Shown here: positions 23,081-31,163 of the stretch, piece by piece
Position numbering within the stretch: the first letter of the stretch is position 1
Layout: the number at the start of each line of letters is the position of its first letter
Origin: Streptomonospora nanhaiensis
Lineage (GTDB): Bacteria; Actinomycetota; Actinomycetes; Streptosporangiales; Streptosporangiaceae
Reading direction: 5' to 3'
Length of the DNA stretch: 64,000 nucleotides
Assembly (NCBI RefSeq): GCF_026642255.1
Contig: NZ_CP113264.1
Coordinates: forward strand, 5,890,001-5,954,000
The notes under the pieces: generated by a model
The model's input: only the letters and a program-made list of their open reading frames with translations
What the model was told of the DNA's origin: nothing
The model's database searches: none
Made by a program: the position numbers and the translations under genes

Positions 23081-24811
23081 TCAGAAGCGCGGGTCCTCGG
23101 TGTAGGTCCCGAACTCCTCCCCCATCGTCGCGCAGATCTCGCCCATCGTGGCCTCGGCCCGGGCGGCGTCCATGATGAGGGGGATCAGGTTGCGGTCGTC
23201 CGCGCGGACCCCCTCCAGGAGGGCTGCCAGCGCCGCGTCCACGGCGGCGCCGTCGCGGCGCGACCGGCGCTCGGCCAGCTCGCGCTTCTGCTCGTGCTCC
23301 ACCTCGTGGCTGATCCGGAGGATGTCCAGTTCGCCGGAGACGGTGCCGGTGTGGCAGTTGACCCCCACGATCCGCTTGTCGCCCTTCTCCAGGGCCTGCT
23401 GGTACTGGAAGGCCGACTCGGCGATCTCCGAGCTGAAGTAGCCGTTCTCGATCCCGGCGAGGATGCCGGAGGTCATCGGGCCGATCGCGTGCTCGGCCCC
23501 CTCCCCGCCGCCCATCCGCAGGATCTCCGCGAAGATCCGCTCCGCCTCGGCCTCCAGCTCGTCGGTGAGCGCCTCCAGGTACCAGGAGCCGCCGAGCGGG
23601 TCGGCCACGTTGACGACTCCCGTCTCCTCCATGAGCACCTGCTGGGTGCGGAGGGCGATCTCGGCGGACTGCTCGGTCGGCAGCGCCAGGGTCTCGTCCA
23701 GGGCGTTGGTGTGCAGGGAGTTCGTGCCGCCGAGCACCGCGGCGAGGGCCTCGACCGCGGTCCGGACCACGTTGTTGTAGGGCTGCTGGGCCGTGAGGGA
23801 GACGCCGGCCGTCTGGGTGTGGAACCGCAGCCACTGGGCCTTCTCCGTGCGGGCGCCGTAGACGTCCCTGAGGCGGCGCGCCCAGATGCGCCGGGCGGCC
23901 CGGAACTTGGCGATCTCCTCGAAGAAGTCGATGTGCGCGTCGAAGAAGAACGACAGCCCGGGCGCGAACGCGTCCACGTCCAGCCCCCGCGAGAGGCCGA
24001 GCTCGACGTAGCCGAAGCCGTCGGCGAGCGTGTAGGCGAGCTCCTGCCCGGCCGTGGCCCCGGCCTCGCGGATGTGGTAGCCCGACACCGACAGCGGTTT
24101 GTACGCGGGGATGTGCTCCGCGCAGTACTCCATGAGGTCGCCGATGAGCCGCAGCTGGGGCTCCGGCGGGTACAGCCACTCCTTCTGGGCGATGTACTCC
24201 TTGAAGATGTCGGTCTGGAGCGTGCCGTTCAGGGTGCGGGTGTCGACGCCCTGGCGCTCGGCGGCGACCAGGTACATGCAGAACGCCGGGACGGCGGGGC
24301 CGCTGATGGTCATCGAGGTCGTGGTGGCGCCGAGGGGGATGCCGTCGAAGAGCAGGTCCATGTCGGCCACGGAGTCGATCGCCACCCCGCAGTGGCCGAC
24401 CTCTCCCAGGGCGTGGGGGGAGTCCGAGTCGTGGCCCATGAGGGTGGGCATGTCGAACGCGACCGAGAGCCCGCCGCCGCCGGAGGCCAGGATCATCTTG
24501 TAGCGCTCGTTGGTCTGGCGGGCGTTGCCGAAGCCGGCGAACTGGCGGATGGTCCACGCCCGCCCCCGGTAGCCCGTGGAGTGGAGTCCGCGCGTGAAGG
24601 GGAACTCGCCGGGCCAGCCGACGCGCTCGAAGCCGGGCACCTCGGCCCCGGGCGCGGGCCCGTAGACCGGCTGCAGGGGGCGCCCGGACAGGGACGTGAA
24701 GTCGGCGTCGCGTGTGCGCGCGGAGTCGTAGCGGCGCTGCCAGCGCTCGCGCCCGGCCTCGATCTCCTCGGCCCCGCCGCCGTCGGTGGGGTCGCTCGTG
24801 GTGTTCGCCAT
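23081..24811 (-). CDS. icmA: isobutyryl-CoA mutase large subunit (adenosylcobalamin-dependent)
   Basis: 576 aa, acyl-CoA mutase large-subunit family, ending without a C-terminal B12-binding domain, as in the two-subunit isobutyryl-CoA mutase (IcmA about 566 aa). It interconverts isobutyryl-CoA and n-butyryl-CoA, linking valine catabolism and butyrate metabolism to methylmalonyl-CoA supply. The specificity positions agree: F91 in IRQFAGFGNA and Q209 in YIAQKEWLYPP replace the Tyr and Arg that bind the carboxylate in methylmalonyl-CoA mutase. A small cobalamin-binding subunit (IcmB) must exist, but is not in this window. No Shine-Dalgarno is present and a good -10 box ends 6 nt before the ATG, so the mRNA is probably leaderless. 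The marR gene lies upstream. Confidence 0.95.
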   Translation of the reverse strand: MANTTSDPTDGGGAEEIEAGRERWQRRYDSARTRDADFTSLSGRPLQPVYGPAPGAEVPGFERVGWPGEFPFTRGLHSTGYRGRAWTIRQFAGFGNARQTNERYKMILASGGGGLSVAFDMPTLMGHDSDSPHALGEVGHCGVAIDSVADMDLLFDGIPLGATTTSMTISGPAVPAFCMYLVAAERQGVDTRTLNGTLQTDIFKEYIAQKEWLYPPEPQLRLIGDLMEYCAEHIPAYKPLSVSGYHIREAGATAGQELAYTLADGFGYVELGLSRGLDVDAFAPGLSFFFDAHIDFFEEIAKFRAARRIWARRLRDVYGARTEKAQWLRFHTQTAGVSLTAQQPYNNVVRTAVEALAAVLGGTNSLHTNALDETLALPTEQSAEIALRTQQVLMEETGVVNVADPLGGSWYLEALTDELEAEAERIFAEILRMGGGEGAEHAIGPMTSGILAGIENGYFSSEIAESAFQYQQALEKGDKRIVGVNCHTGTVSGELDILRISHEVEHEQKRELAERRSRRDGAAVDAALAALLEGVRADDRNLIPLIMDAARAEATMGEICATMGEEFGTYTEDPRF

Positions 24812-24817
24812 GACGAA

Positions 24818-24846
24818 ATAGTAGGACGTCCAACTAAATATGTACA
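24818..24846 (-). promoter_or_regulatory. icmA promoter (leaderless)
   Basis: On the minus strand TGTACA (24841-24846), a 17-nt spacer, then TACTAT (24818-24823), 6 nt before the icmA ATG. Transcription would start at or next to the start codon. Confidence 0.65.
24819..24836. promoter_or_regulatory. probable MarR operator overlapping the icmA promoter
   Basis: TAGTAGGACGTCCAACTA is an 18-bp palindrome with one mismatched pair. It covers the -10 box and half the spacer of the icmA promoter, and the adjacent upstream gene encodes a MarR regulator, the family that binds 16-20 bp palindromes of this sort. Confidence 0.7.
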
Positions 24847-24884
24847 GGGACGAGACCTGCGGCGCCCCGCCCGGAGCGGGCGGT

Positions 24885-25418
24885 TCAGCGACCCTCGGCG
24901 GCCCCGGACACGGGTTCGGGGAAGTCGCCGAAGTCCACCCTGAGCTTGGTGAACGTCTCGTGCATGCGCCACAGCTCCTCGTCGGAGTAGCAGCCCAGCC
25001 CGAAGTCCATGCCCAGCAGCGCCCGGGTCGCCTCCTCGGTGACGGCGCGCCCGGTGTCGGTGATGTCGGCCAGCACGCCGCGGCCGTCGCTCGGGTTGGG
25101 GCGGCGGCGCACGAAGCCCTGCCCCTCCAACCGGTCGATGGTGTTGGTGACGCTGGTCGGGTGCACCATCAGGCGCTCACCGATCTTGCCCAGGGGCAGG
25201 GAACCGGAGGCGCTGAACGTGAGCAGGACGAGGGCCTCGTAGCGGGCGAAGGTCAGACCGAACGGCTTGAGTGCGCCGTCCAGCTCGCCGATCAGGATCT
25301 GCTGCGCGCGCATGACCGAGGTGACCGCCGCCATCGCGGGCGAGGCACCCCATCTGCGCGTCCAGTTGTCGTGTGCGCGCTCGATCGGGTCGAACGGAAG
25401 ATTCAACGGGTTTCCCAC
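24885..25418 (-). CDS. MarR-family transcriptional regulator
   Basis: 177 aa from GTG at 25416-25418. Winged helix-turn-helix of the MarR type: dimerisation helices at both ends, LTFARYEALVLLTFSASGSLPLGKIGERLMVHPTSVTNTIDRLEGQGFVRRRPNPSDGRGVLADITDTG containing the recognition helix (SVTNTIDRLE) and the wing with its conserved D-x-R. It is transcribed in the direction of icmA with 73 bases between. The single palindrome in that gap suggests it controls icmA, perhaps responding to an acyl-CoA or a fatty acid; the ligand is unknown. Similar marR-icmA neighbours occur in Streptomyces. Confidence 0.92.
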   Translation of the reverse strand: MGNPLNLPFDPIERAHDNWTRRWGASPAMAAVTSVMRAQQILIGELDGALKPFGLTFARYEALVLLTFSASGSLPLGKIGERLMVHPTSVTNTIDRLEGQGFVRRRPNPSDGRGVLADITDTGRAVTEEATRALLGMDFGLGCYSDEELWRMHETFTKLRVDFGDFPEPVSGAAEGR

Positions 25419-25834
25419 GCCGTCACTCTAGGGCGTACCCGGAGGGCGCCGTCCGCCACGAGGGAAGACCACCCGCCGTAGCATTCGCACGACGCGGAGT
25501 CAATGACTTCCGGTGGCCACAAGGGGACACGGGCACCCCAGGAGGCCGGTCCACCCCTCCAACTCGGAAAACCCGAAACCACGGCGGATGGTCTCCAGAA
25601 AGTTCACGGGAGGCCGTTGACGCCACCCGTAATTATTAGTTAAGTTTCCTAAAAATTTATCCCCCCACGTCAGAGGCACCGGAACGTTTTCCAGGACCTC
25701 ACTTCGCTCGTGGACCACCCCTGCCGGAAGACCGCGCAGGCGCCCTCCGACCGACCGGCCGCAGCCCATCCCACCCGCTCCGCGGTGCGACGGTCATCCC
25801 CCGCCCCCAGCTCATGACCAGGAGATCTCCCGAC
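25419..25834. other. chitinase promoter region with AT-rich island
   Basis: Upstream region shared by the divergent marR and chitinase genes. An AT-rich island at 25,628-25,665 stands out from the GC-rich background. Inside it TTAGTTAAGTTTCCTAA (25,636-25,652) is an imperfect palindrome (TTAG..AA / TT..CTAA). The island lies about 170 nt before the chitinase start and is the best candidate for its promoter or operator. No DasR-like site was seen. No gene. Confidence 0.5.
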
Positions 25835-27502
25835 GTGAGAGCACGACGTTCCGGCACCCTGCTCGCGGCCCTCGCCGCAGCAGTGCTGGCCGCCCCACTG
25901 GCGGCGGCACCTTCCACCGCCGCCGCAGAGGAGGCCGACGCCTCCGACCTCACGGTCACCTACGTCGAGTCCGCCCGCTGGAACACCGGCTACACCGGTG
26001 AGATCACCGTCCACAACGCCTCGGACACCCCCGTGAGCGACTGGACCGTCGAGTTCGCGCTGCCCGACGGCAGCCGCATCCACGAACTGTGGAACGCGAG
26101 CCTGGCGGGCACGGCCGAGGGCTACACGATCACCCCGCCGCGCTGGGGCGCCACCGTCCCCGCCGACGGCGAGTACTCCTTCGGCTTCAACGGCCTGCAC
26201 GCCGACGGAGGCACCGACCCCGTCGGCTGCCTCGTCAACGGCTCACCCTGCTCCGGCGGCGAAGGCCCCTCCCACGACAGCTACTCCGTCGCCTACTTCA
26301 CCCAGTGGGGACCGAGGGAACGCGACTACCACGTCCGCGACCTCGTCGACAGCGGCAGTGCCGAGAAGCTCACGCACGTCCAGTACGCCTTCGGCAACGT
26401 CAGCGCCGAGGGCGAGTGCGTCATGACCGACGAGGAGGGCCAGGGCGACGCCCTCGCCGACTACGGCCACCCCGTCCCCGCCGACCAGAGCGTCGACGGC
26501 GTCGCCGACGACCCCTCCCAGCCGCTGCGCGGCAACTTCAACCAGATCCTCGAGCTCAAGGAGCAGTACCCCGAGCTGGCCGTCAGCATCTCCCTCGGCG
26601 GCTGGGAGTGGTCGCGCCACTTCTCCGACGCCGCGCTGACCGCGGAGTCCCGCGAGAAGCTCGTCAGCTCCTGCATCGACCTCTACCTCCGGGGCGACCT
26701 CCCCGAGCTCAACGGCGCGGGCGGCGAGGGCGCCGCCGCGGGCGTCTTCGACGGCATCGACCTCGACTGGGAGTGGCCCGGCTCCGACGGCAACCCGCAC
26801 AACGTCGTCCGCCCCGAGGACAAGGAGAACTTCACCGCCCTCGTGCAGGAGTTCCGCGACCAGATGGACGAGCTCGGCGCCGAGGACGACCGCCACTACG
26901 AGCTGACCGCCTTCCTGCCCGCCGGCGGCTGGCGCCTGGACGCCGGCTTCGAGCTGGACGAGCTGATGCCGAACTTCGACTTCGTCACCGTCCAGGGCTA
27001 CGACTACCACGGCACCTGGGAGTCGGTCACCAACCACCAGTCCAACCTCGTCACCGACGCCCGCGACCCCGAGCCGGTCATCTCCGCCGAGCTCATCCAC
27101 CAGGCCTACATCGACCGCGGGGTCGACCCGGCCAAGCTGGTCCTGGGCATCCCCTTCTACGGGCAGGGTTGGACCGGCGTGGAGCCCGGCCCCGACGGCG
27201 ACGGCCTCTTCCAGCCCGCGACCGGCCCCGCGCAGGGCACCCACGGCACGGGCACCGAGGACTGGAAGGTCCTCCGCGGACTCACCGACGAGGGCTACGA
27301 GCTGTACCGCAACGACGAGGCCGGGACGGCCTGGCTCTACGACGGCCGGACCCTCTGGACCTACGACGACGAGACCGCGGTCGCCCAGAAGACCGACTGG
27401 GCCCAGGCCCAGGGCATGGGCGGCGTGATGATCTGGTCCATCGACGGCGACGACGCCGAGGGCAGCCTCATGGCGGCCATCGACGCGGCGCTGGCCGACT
27501 GA
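25835..27502 (+). CDS. secreted chitinase, CBM2 plus GH18
   Basis: 555 aa from GTG at 25835. This start has AGGAG 10 nt upstream and gives the same VRARR- beginning as the downstream paralogue; an in-frame ATG 21 nt earlier overlaps the ribosome site and is less likely. Signal peptide 1-32; family 2 carbohydrate-binding module about 38-140, with aromatic residues W49, W70 and W86 and the C132/C139 region; GH18 catalytic domain about 150-555. The catalytic motif DGIDLDWEWP holds D306, D309, D311 and E313 (proton donor); SISLGG and QGYDYHG are the other GH18 strands. It cleaves beta-1,4 bonds of chitin outside the cell. Its GH18 domain is very similar to that of the next gene, which points to tandem duplication. 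Confidence 0.95.
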   Translation: MRARRSGTLLAALAAAVLAAPLAAAPSTAAAEEADASDLTVTYVESARWNTGYTGEITVHNASDTPVSDWTVEFALPDGSRIHELWNASLAGTAEGYTITPPRWGATVPADGEYSFGFNGLHADGGTDPVGCLVNGSPCSGGEGPSHDSYSVAYFTQWGPRERDYHVRDLVDSGSAEKLTHVQYAFGNVSAEGECVMTDEEGQGDALADYGHPVPADQSVDGVADDPSQPLRGNFNQILELKEQYPELAVSISLGGWEWSRHFSDAALTAESREKLVSSCIDLYLRGDLPELNGAGGEGAAAGVFDGIDLDWEWPGSDGNPHNVVRPEDKENFTALVQEFRDQMDELGAEDDRHYELTAFLPAGGWRLDAGFELDELMPNFDFVTVQGYDYHGTWESVTNHQSNLVTDARDPEPVISAELIHQAYIDRGVDPAKLVLGIPFYGQGWTGVEPGPDGDGLFQPATGPAQGTHGTGTEDWKVLRGLTDEGYELYRNDEAGTAWLYDGRTLWTYDDETAVAQKTDWAQAQGMGGVMIWSIDGDDAEGSLMAAIDAALAD

Positions 27503-27543
27503 CCCCTCGAACCCCCGGTCCGGCGTCCCCGGACCGGGACCGG

Positions 27544-27580
27544 GCGGCGTCGGTGCTCTGATCCGGGGAGCACCGCCGCC
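27544..27580 (+). terminator. first hairpin after chitinase 1
   Basis: GGCGG-CGGTGCTC pairs with GAGCACCG-CCGCC, interrupted by a 3-nt bulge, with a loop of about 9 nt; 41 nt past the stop. Confidence 0.65.
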
Positions 27581-27582
27581 AC

Positions 27583-27620
27583 GGCCGGCGCGGACCGATG
27601 TGCGACGGTCCGCGCCGGCC
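27583..27620 (+). terminator. second hairpin after chitinase 1
   Basis: Perfect 14-bp stem GGCCGGCGCGGACC / GGTCCGCGCCGGCC with a 10-nt loop, directly after the first hairpin. It separates the two chitinase genes, so the second needs its own promoter or depends on read-through. Confidence 0.7.
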
Positions 27621-27660
27621 CCTCCCCCACCCCTCCTCCACCCCACGGGAGGACCCGCCA

Positions 27661-27827
27661 TGCCCCTGCCACGCACACGCCACCGCTCACGCGCACCCCC
27701 GCCCCGGTCCCTGTCAGCTCCGATCACCGCACTCCCTGGGCGCACACCCCCGGCCGAGCGCCGCCCGAGACACTCCCACGGCGAACGGCACCCCCCACAC
27801 CGCTCACGCTCCAGGAGCAACCAGTGA
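27661..27827 (+). CDS. possible 55-codon leader ORF coupled to chitinase 2
   Basis: ATG at 27661 is preceded by a strong GGGAGGA 7 nt upstream. The frame runs 55 codons and its TGA overlaps the GTG of chitinase 2 (GTGA), the usual sign of translational coupling. The predicted peptide is rich in Arg, Pro, His and Ser, has no signal peptide or recognisable domain, and could be chance in such GC-rich DNA. It may be a leader peptide or simply non-functional. It occupies most of the otherwise empty space after the second hairpin. Confidence 0.35.
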
Positions 27828-29773
27828 GAGCACGACGACTCAGGAACCGCCTCGCGGCACTCGTGGCCGCCGTCATCGCCGTCCCCCTCGCCCTGTCCGC
27901 CACCCCCGCCGCCGCGAACACCGCCGGCGTCACGGTCACCTACGTGGAGACCAGCCGCTGGGAGACCGGCTACGGCGGACAGATCACCATCTCCAACACG
28001 TCCGACACCCGCCTGACCGACTGGTCCGTCGAGTTCGGGCTCCCCTCCGGCACCGCCATCACGTCCCTGTGGAACGCCACCCTGGCCCGGTCCGGCGGGA
28101 CCCACACCCTCACCCCGCCCTCCTGGGGCGCCGACGTCCCGGCCGGCGGCAGCTACTCCATCGGGTTCAACGGCACCCACAGCGGCGGCGACACCGCCCC
28201 CGTGAACTGCCTGATCAACGGCAACAGCTGCTCCGGCGAGCCCGGCGCGCCCGACACCGAGCCGCCCACCGCCCCGGCGGGGCTGACCGTCACCGGCACC
28301 ACCTCCACCACCGTGACCCTGGGATGGCAGGCGGCGACGGACGACGTCGCCGTCACGGGCTACGAGGTCCTCTCCGGCGGACAGGTCGTCCGCGCCGTCA
28401 CGACCGAATCCGCGACCGTCACCGGGCTGGCGCCCGCGACACAGCACTCGTTCACGGTGCGCGCCTACGACAGCTCCAACAACCGGGGGCCGGAGACCGC
28501 GGCCGTGACGGCCACCACCGACGCCGGGGGCGGTCCCACCGATCCTCCCCAGGAGCGCCGCGTCGCCTACTTCACCCAGTGGGGGATCTACGACCGGGGC
28601 TACCTCGTCCGGAACCTGGAGACCTCCGGCACCGCCGAGAAGCTGACCCACATCAACTACGCGTTCGGCAACATCAACGCCAACGGCGAGTGCTTCATGG
28701 CCAACCAGCTGGGCCAGGGCGACGCCTGGGCCGACTACGGGCGCTCCTTCACCGCCGACCAGAGCGTCGACGGCGTGGCCGACACCTGGAACCAGTCCCT
28801 GCGCGGCAACTTCAACCAGATCCTCAAGCTCAAGGAGATGTACCCCGACCTGAAGGTCAACATCTCCCTCGGCGGCTGGACCTGGTCCGAGCACTTCTCC
28901 GACGCCGCCCTGACCCCCGCGTCCCGGGAGCGCATGGTCTCGTCCTGCATCGACCAGTTCCTGCGCGGCAACCTGCCGCTCTTCGACGGCGCGGGCGGCC
29001 CCGGCTCCGCCGAGGGCGTCTTCGACGGCATCGACCTCGACTGGGAGTGGCCCGGCTCGGCCGGGCACGAGCACAACACCATCCGCCCTGAGGACAAGGA
29101 GAACTTCACCGCCCTCGTCTCGGAGTTCCGCACCCAGCTGGACGCCCTCACCGCCGAGACCGGCCGTCCCTACGAGCTGACCTCCTTCATGCCGGCCGAC
29201 CCCAGGAAGATCGACCTCGGCTTCGAGATGCAGCCGCTCATGGCCGATTTCGACTTCATCACCGTCCAGGGGTACGACTACCACGGCGCCTGGGAGAACA
29301 CCGCCAACCACCAGTCGAACCTCGTGACCGACGCCGCCGACCCCGGCCCCGACGTCTACTCCACGCAGACCACGGTCCAGGCGTACCTCGACCGCGGCGT
29401 CGACCCGGCCGACATGGTCCTCGGCGTCCCCTTCTACGGCCGCGGATGGACCGGGGTCTCCCCCGGGCCGAACGGCGACGGGCTCTTCCAGCCCGCCACC
29501 GGAGCAGCCCCCGGCCGCTACGAGGCGGGGATCCAGGACTGGAAGCTGCTCAAGGACCTGACCGGCTACCAGCTGCACCGTGACGACGCGTCCGGGACGG
29601 CCTGGCTCTACAACGGCTCCACCTTCTGGAACTACGACGACGAGATCTCCATGGCCCAGAAGACCGACTGGGCCCAGGCCAACGGCCTCGGCGGAGTGAT
29701 GATCTGGTCCGTCGACGGCGACGACGCGAACGGCAGCCTCATGAACGCCATCGACACGGCGCTGGCCGACTGA
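27824..29773 (+). CDS. secreted chitinase, CBM2-FnIII-GH18
   Basis: 649 aa from GTG at 27824, with AGGAG 7 nt upstream. Signal peptide 1-33; CBM2 about 36-138; fibronectin type III domain about 147-233 (DTEPPTAPAGLTVTGTTSTTVTLGWQA...), absent from the first chitinase; GH18 about 245-649 with DGIDLDWEWP at 401-410 (catalytic E408, helper D401, D404 and D406). It degrades chitin outside the cell. CBM2 and GH18 parts are clearly paralogous to the upstream chitinase, so the pair arose by duplication with gain or loss of the FnIII linker. Whether it has its own promoter is unclear because two hairpins precede it. The 29825-29858 terminator follows. Confidence 0.95.
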   Translation: MRARRLRNRLAALVAAVIAVPLALSATPAAANTAGVTVTYVETSRWETGYGGQITISNTSDTRLTDWSVEFGLPSGTAITSLWNATLARSGGTHTLTPPSWGADVPAGGSYSIGFNGTHSGGDTAPVNCLINGNSCSGEPGAPDTEPPTAPAGLTVTGTTSTTVTLGWQAATDDVAVTGYEVLSGGQVVRAVTTESATVTGLAPATQHSFTVRAYDSSNNRGPETAAVTATTDAGGGPTDPPQERRVAYFTQWGIYDRGYLVRNLETSGTAEKLTHINYAFGNINANGECFMANQLGQGDAWADYGRSFTADQSVDGVADTWNQSLRGNFNQILKLKEMYPDLKVNISLGGWTWSEHFSDAALTPASRERMVSSCIDQFLRGNLPLFDGAGGPGSAEGVFDGIDLDWEWPGSAGHEHNTIRPEDKENFTALVSEFRTQLDALTAETGRPYELTSFMPADPRKIDLGFEMQPLMADFDFITVQGYDYHGAWENTANHQSNLVTDAADPGPDVYSTQTTVQAYLDRGVDPADMVLGVPFYGRGWTGVSPGPNGDGLFQPATGAAPGRYEAGIQDWKLLKDLTGYQLHRDDASGTAWLYNGSTFWNYDDEISMAQKTDWAQANGLGGVMIWSVDGDDANGSLMNAIDTALAD

Positions 29774-29824
29774 CCCCGGCCGACACCGGACCCGACAGGG
29801 CCCGCCCCCCGGCCGGGGCCGGGC

Positions 29825-29858
29825 GGGGCCGCCGCGGACAGCCGTCCGCGGCGGCCCC
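29825..29858. terminator. bidirectional terminator between chitinase 2 and meaB
   Basis: Perfect 15-bp stem GGGGCCGCCGCGGAC with loop AGCC, between convergent genes, 52 nt past the chitinase stop. Confidence 0.8.
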
Positions 29859-29970
29859 GTCGCCGCCCCCGGGTCGGCGCCCCACCGACGCCGCCCGGCC
29901 GCGGAGGCCGCGCCCGGCCGTGTCGGACGGCCCCGACCGCCGCACGGCGGGGCGGGCACCCCCGCACGCC

Positions 29971-30918
29971 CTACGCCCCGAGCTCCTCCAACAGCACCTC
30001 GGCAGCGGCGTACGGGTCGCTCCGCCCCTCGGCCACCTCCCGGGCGAGCGCGTCCAAGCCGGTCTCCTCCCCGAGGCCGCCCAGACGGGAGCGCAGGCGC
30101 TCCAGCACGATCGCCTGGACCTCGTCCCTCGCCCGGGCCCGGCGGCGCACGGCCAGCCCGCCGGTCGCCTCCAGGTGGGCGAAGTGCTCCTCCACCCGCT
30201 CCCACAGCTCGGCGACGCCCTCGTCCTCCGCCGCGACGGTCATGACGATCGGCGGCTTCCACTCGTCGTCGGCGCGGTCCTTCATCGCGACCATCTGGCG
30301 CAGCTCGCGCAGGGTCACCCTCGCCCCGTCCCGGTCCGCCTTGTTCACGGCGAACACGTCGGCCACCTCCAGCACGCCGGCCTTCGCCGCCTGCACCGCG
30401 TCCCCCATGCCGGGCGCGGACAGCACCACGGTCGTGTCGGCCCGGCCCGCGATCTCCACCTCGGCCTGGCCCACGCCCACCGTCTCGACCAGGATCACGT
30501 CGAACCCGGCGGCGTCCAGCACCCGCAGCGCGTGGGGGGTGGCCCAGGACAGCCCGCCCAGGTGTCCCCTGTTGGCCATGGAGCGGATGTAGACGCCCGG
30601 GTCGGTGGCGTGCTCCTGCATCCGCACGCGGTCGCCGAGCAGTGCGCCCCCCGTGAACGGGGACGAGGGGTCCACCGCCAGGACGGCCACGGTCAGGCCC
30701 TTGGCCCGCACGGCGCGCACGACGGCGTTCGTGGTCGTGGACTTGCCCACGCCCGGCGAGCCGGTGAAACCGACCACCCTCGCGCGCCCGGTGCCGGGGG
30801 CCAGGCCCGCCATGATCGCGCTCAGTTCCTCGGCGCCGTTCTCGACGAGGGTGATCGCGCGGGCCAGGGCCCGGCGGTCACCTCCCCGGACCCGTTCGAC
30901 CAGATGGGGGGCGTGCAT
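29971..30918 (-). CDS. meaB: methylmalonyl-CoA mutase-associated GTPase MeaB
   Basis: 315 aa from ATG at 30916-30918, with TAGGAG 4 nt upstream. G3E-family P-loop GTPase: Walker A GSPGVGKS at 53-60, LAVDPSSPFTGGALLGDRVRM (switch I/base III signature of MeaB/ArgK), VETVGVGQAE (Walker B/switch II) and NKAD for guanine recognition. C-terminal dimerisation arm present. MeaB loads and protects adenosylcobalamin in acyl-CoA mutases. Its client in this region may be the IcmA enzyme at 23 kb or a methylmalonyl-CoA mutase elsewhere. It is downstream of a thiolase gene on the same strand, opposite a methylmalonyl-CoA epimerase gene, the same gene group as in Streptomyces. Confidence 0.95.
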   Translation of the reverse strand: MHAPHLVERVRGGDRRALARAITLVENGAEELSAIMAGLAPGTGRARVVGFTGSPGVGKSTTTNAVVRAVRAKGLTVAVLAVDPSSPFTGGALLGDRVRMQEHATDPGVYIRSMANRGHLGGLSWATPHALRVLDAAGFDVILVETVGVGQAEVEIAGRADTTVVLSAPGMGDAVQAAKAGVLEVADVFAVNKADRDGARVTLRELRQMVAMKDRADDEWKPPIVMTVAAEDEGVAELWERVEEHFAHLEATGGLAVRRRARARDEVQAIVLERLRSRLGGLGEETGLDALAREVAEGRSDPYAAAEVLLEELGA

Positions 30919-31163
30919 GGGACTCCTAGGTGTCGGCAGGAGCAGGACGGGGCGAGGGCTCGTGGCCCCCGCCCCGCCGCTGTCGGGTGCGTCGCGCGCT
31001 CCGGGGCTCCCCCGGGCGCGGTGTGTCTTCGGAACAGTGTCTTCGGATGCGCCGCCCCCGCCGGGATCCGCCACGCGGGCGGCCGGGGGTCGCCCGGGAC
31101 CGCGCGCGGGCCGGGGCGGGCGTCCGGCCCCTGTGGCGCACGGGGCGCACGGGGCCGGGCGCG

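Noticed and set aside
26243..30262. A 1,339-codon open frame on the minus strand opposite both chitinases
   Set aside because: It is antisense to two clearly coding genes with complete domains and motifs; its product is low-complexity Gly/Arg/Val/Glu-rich. Long antisense frames are common at this GC content.
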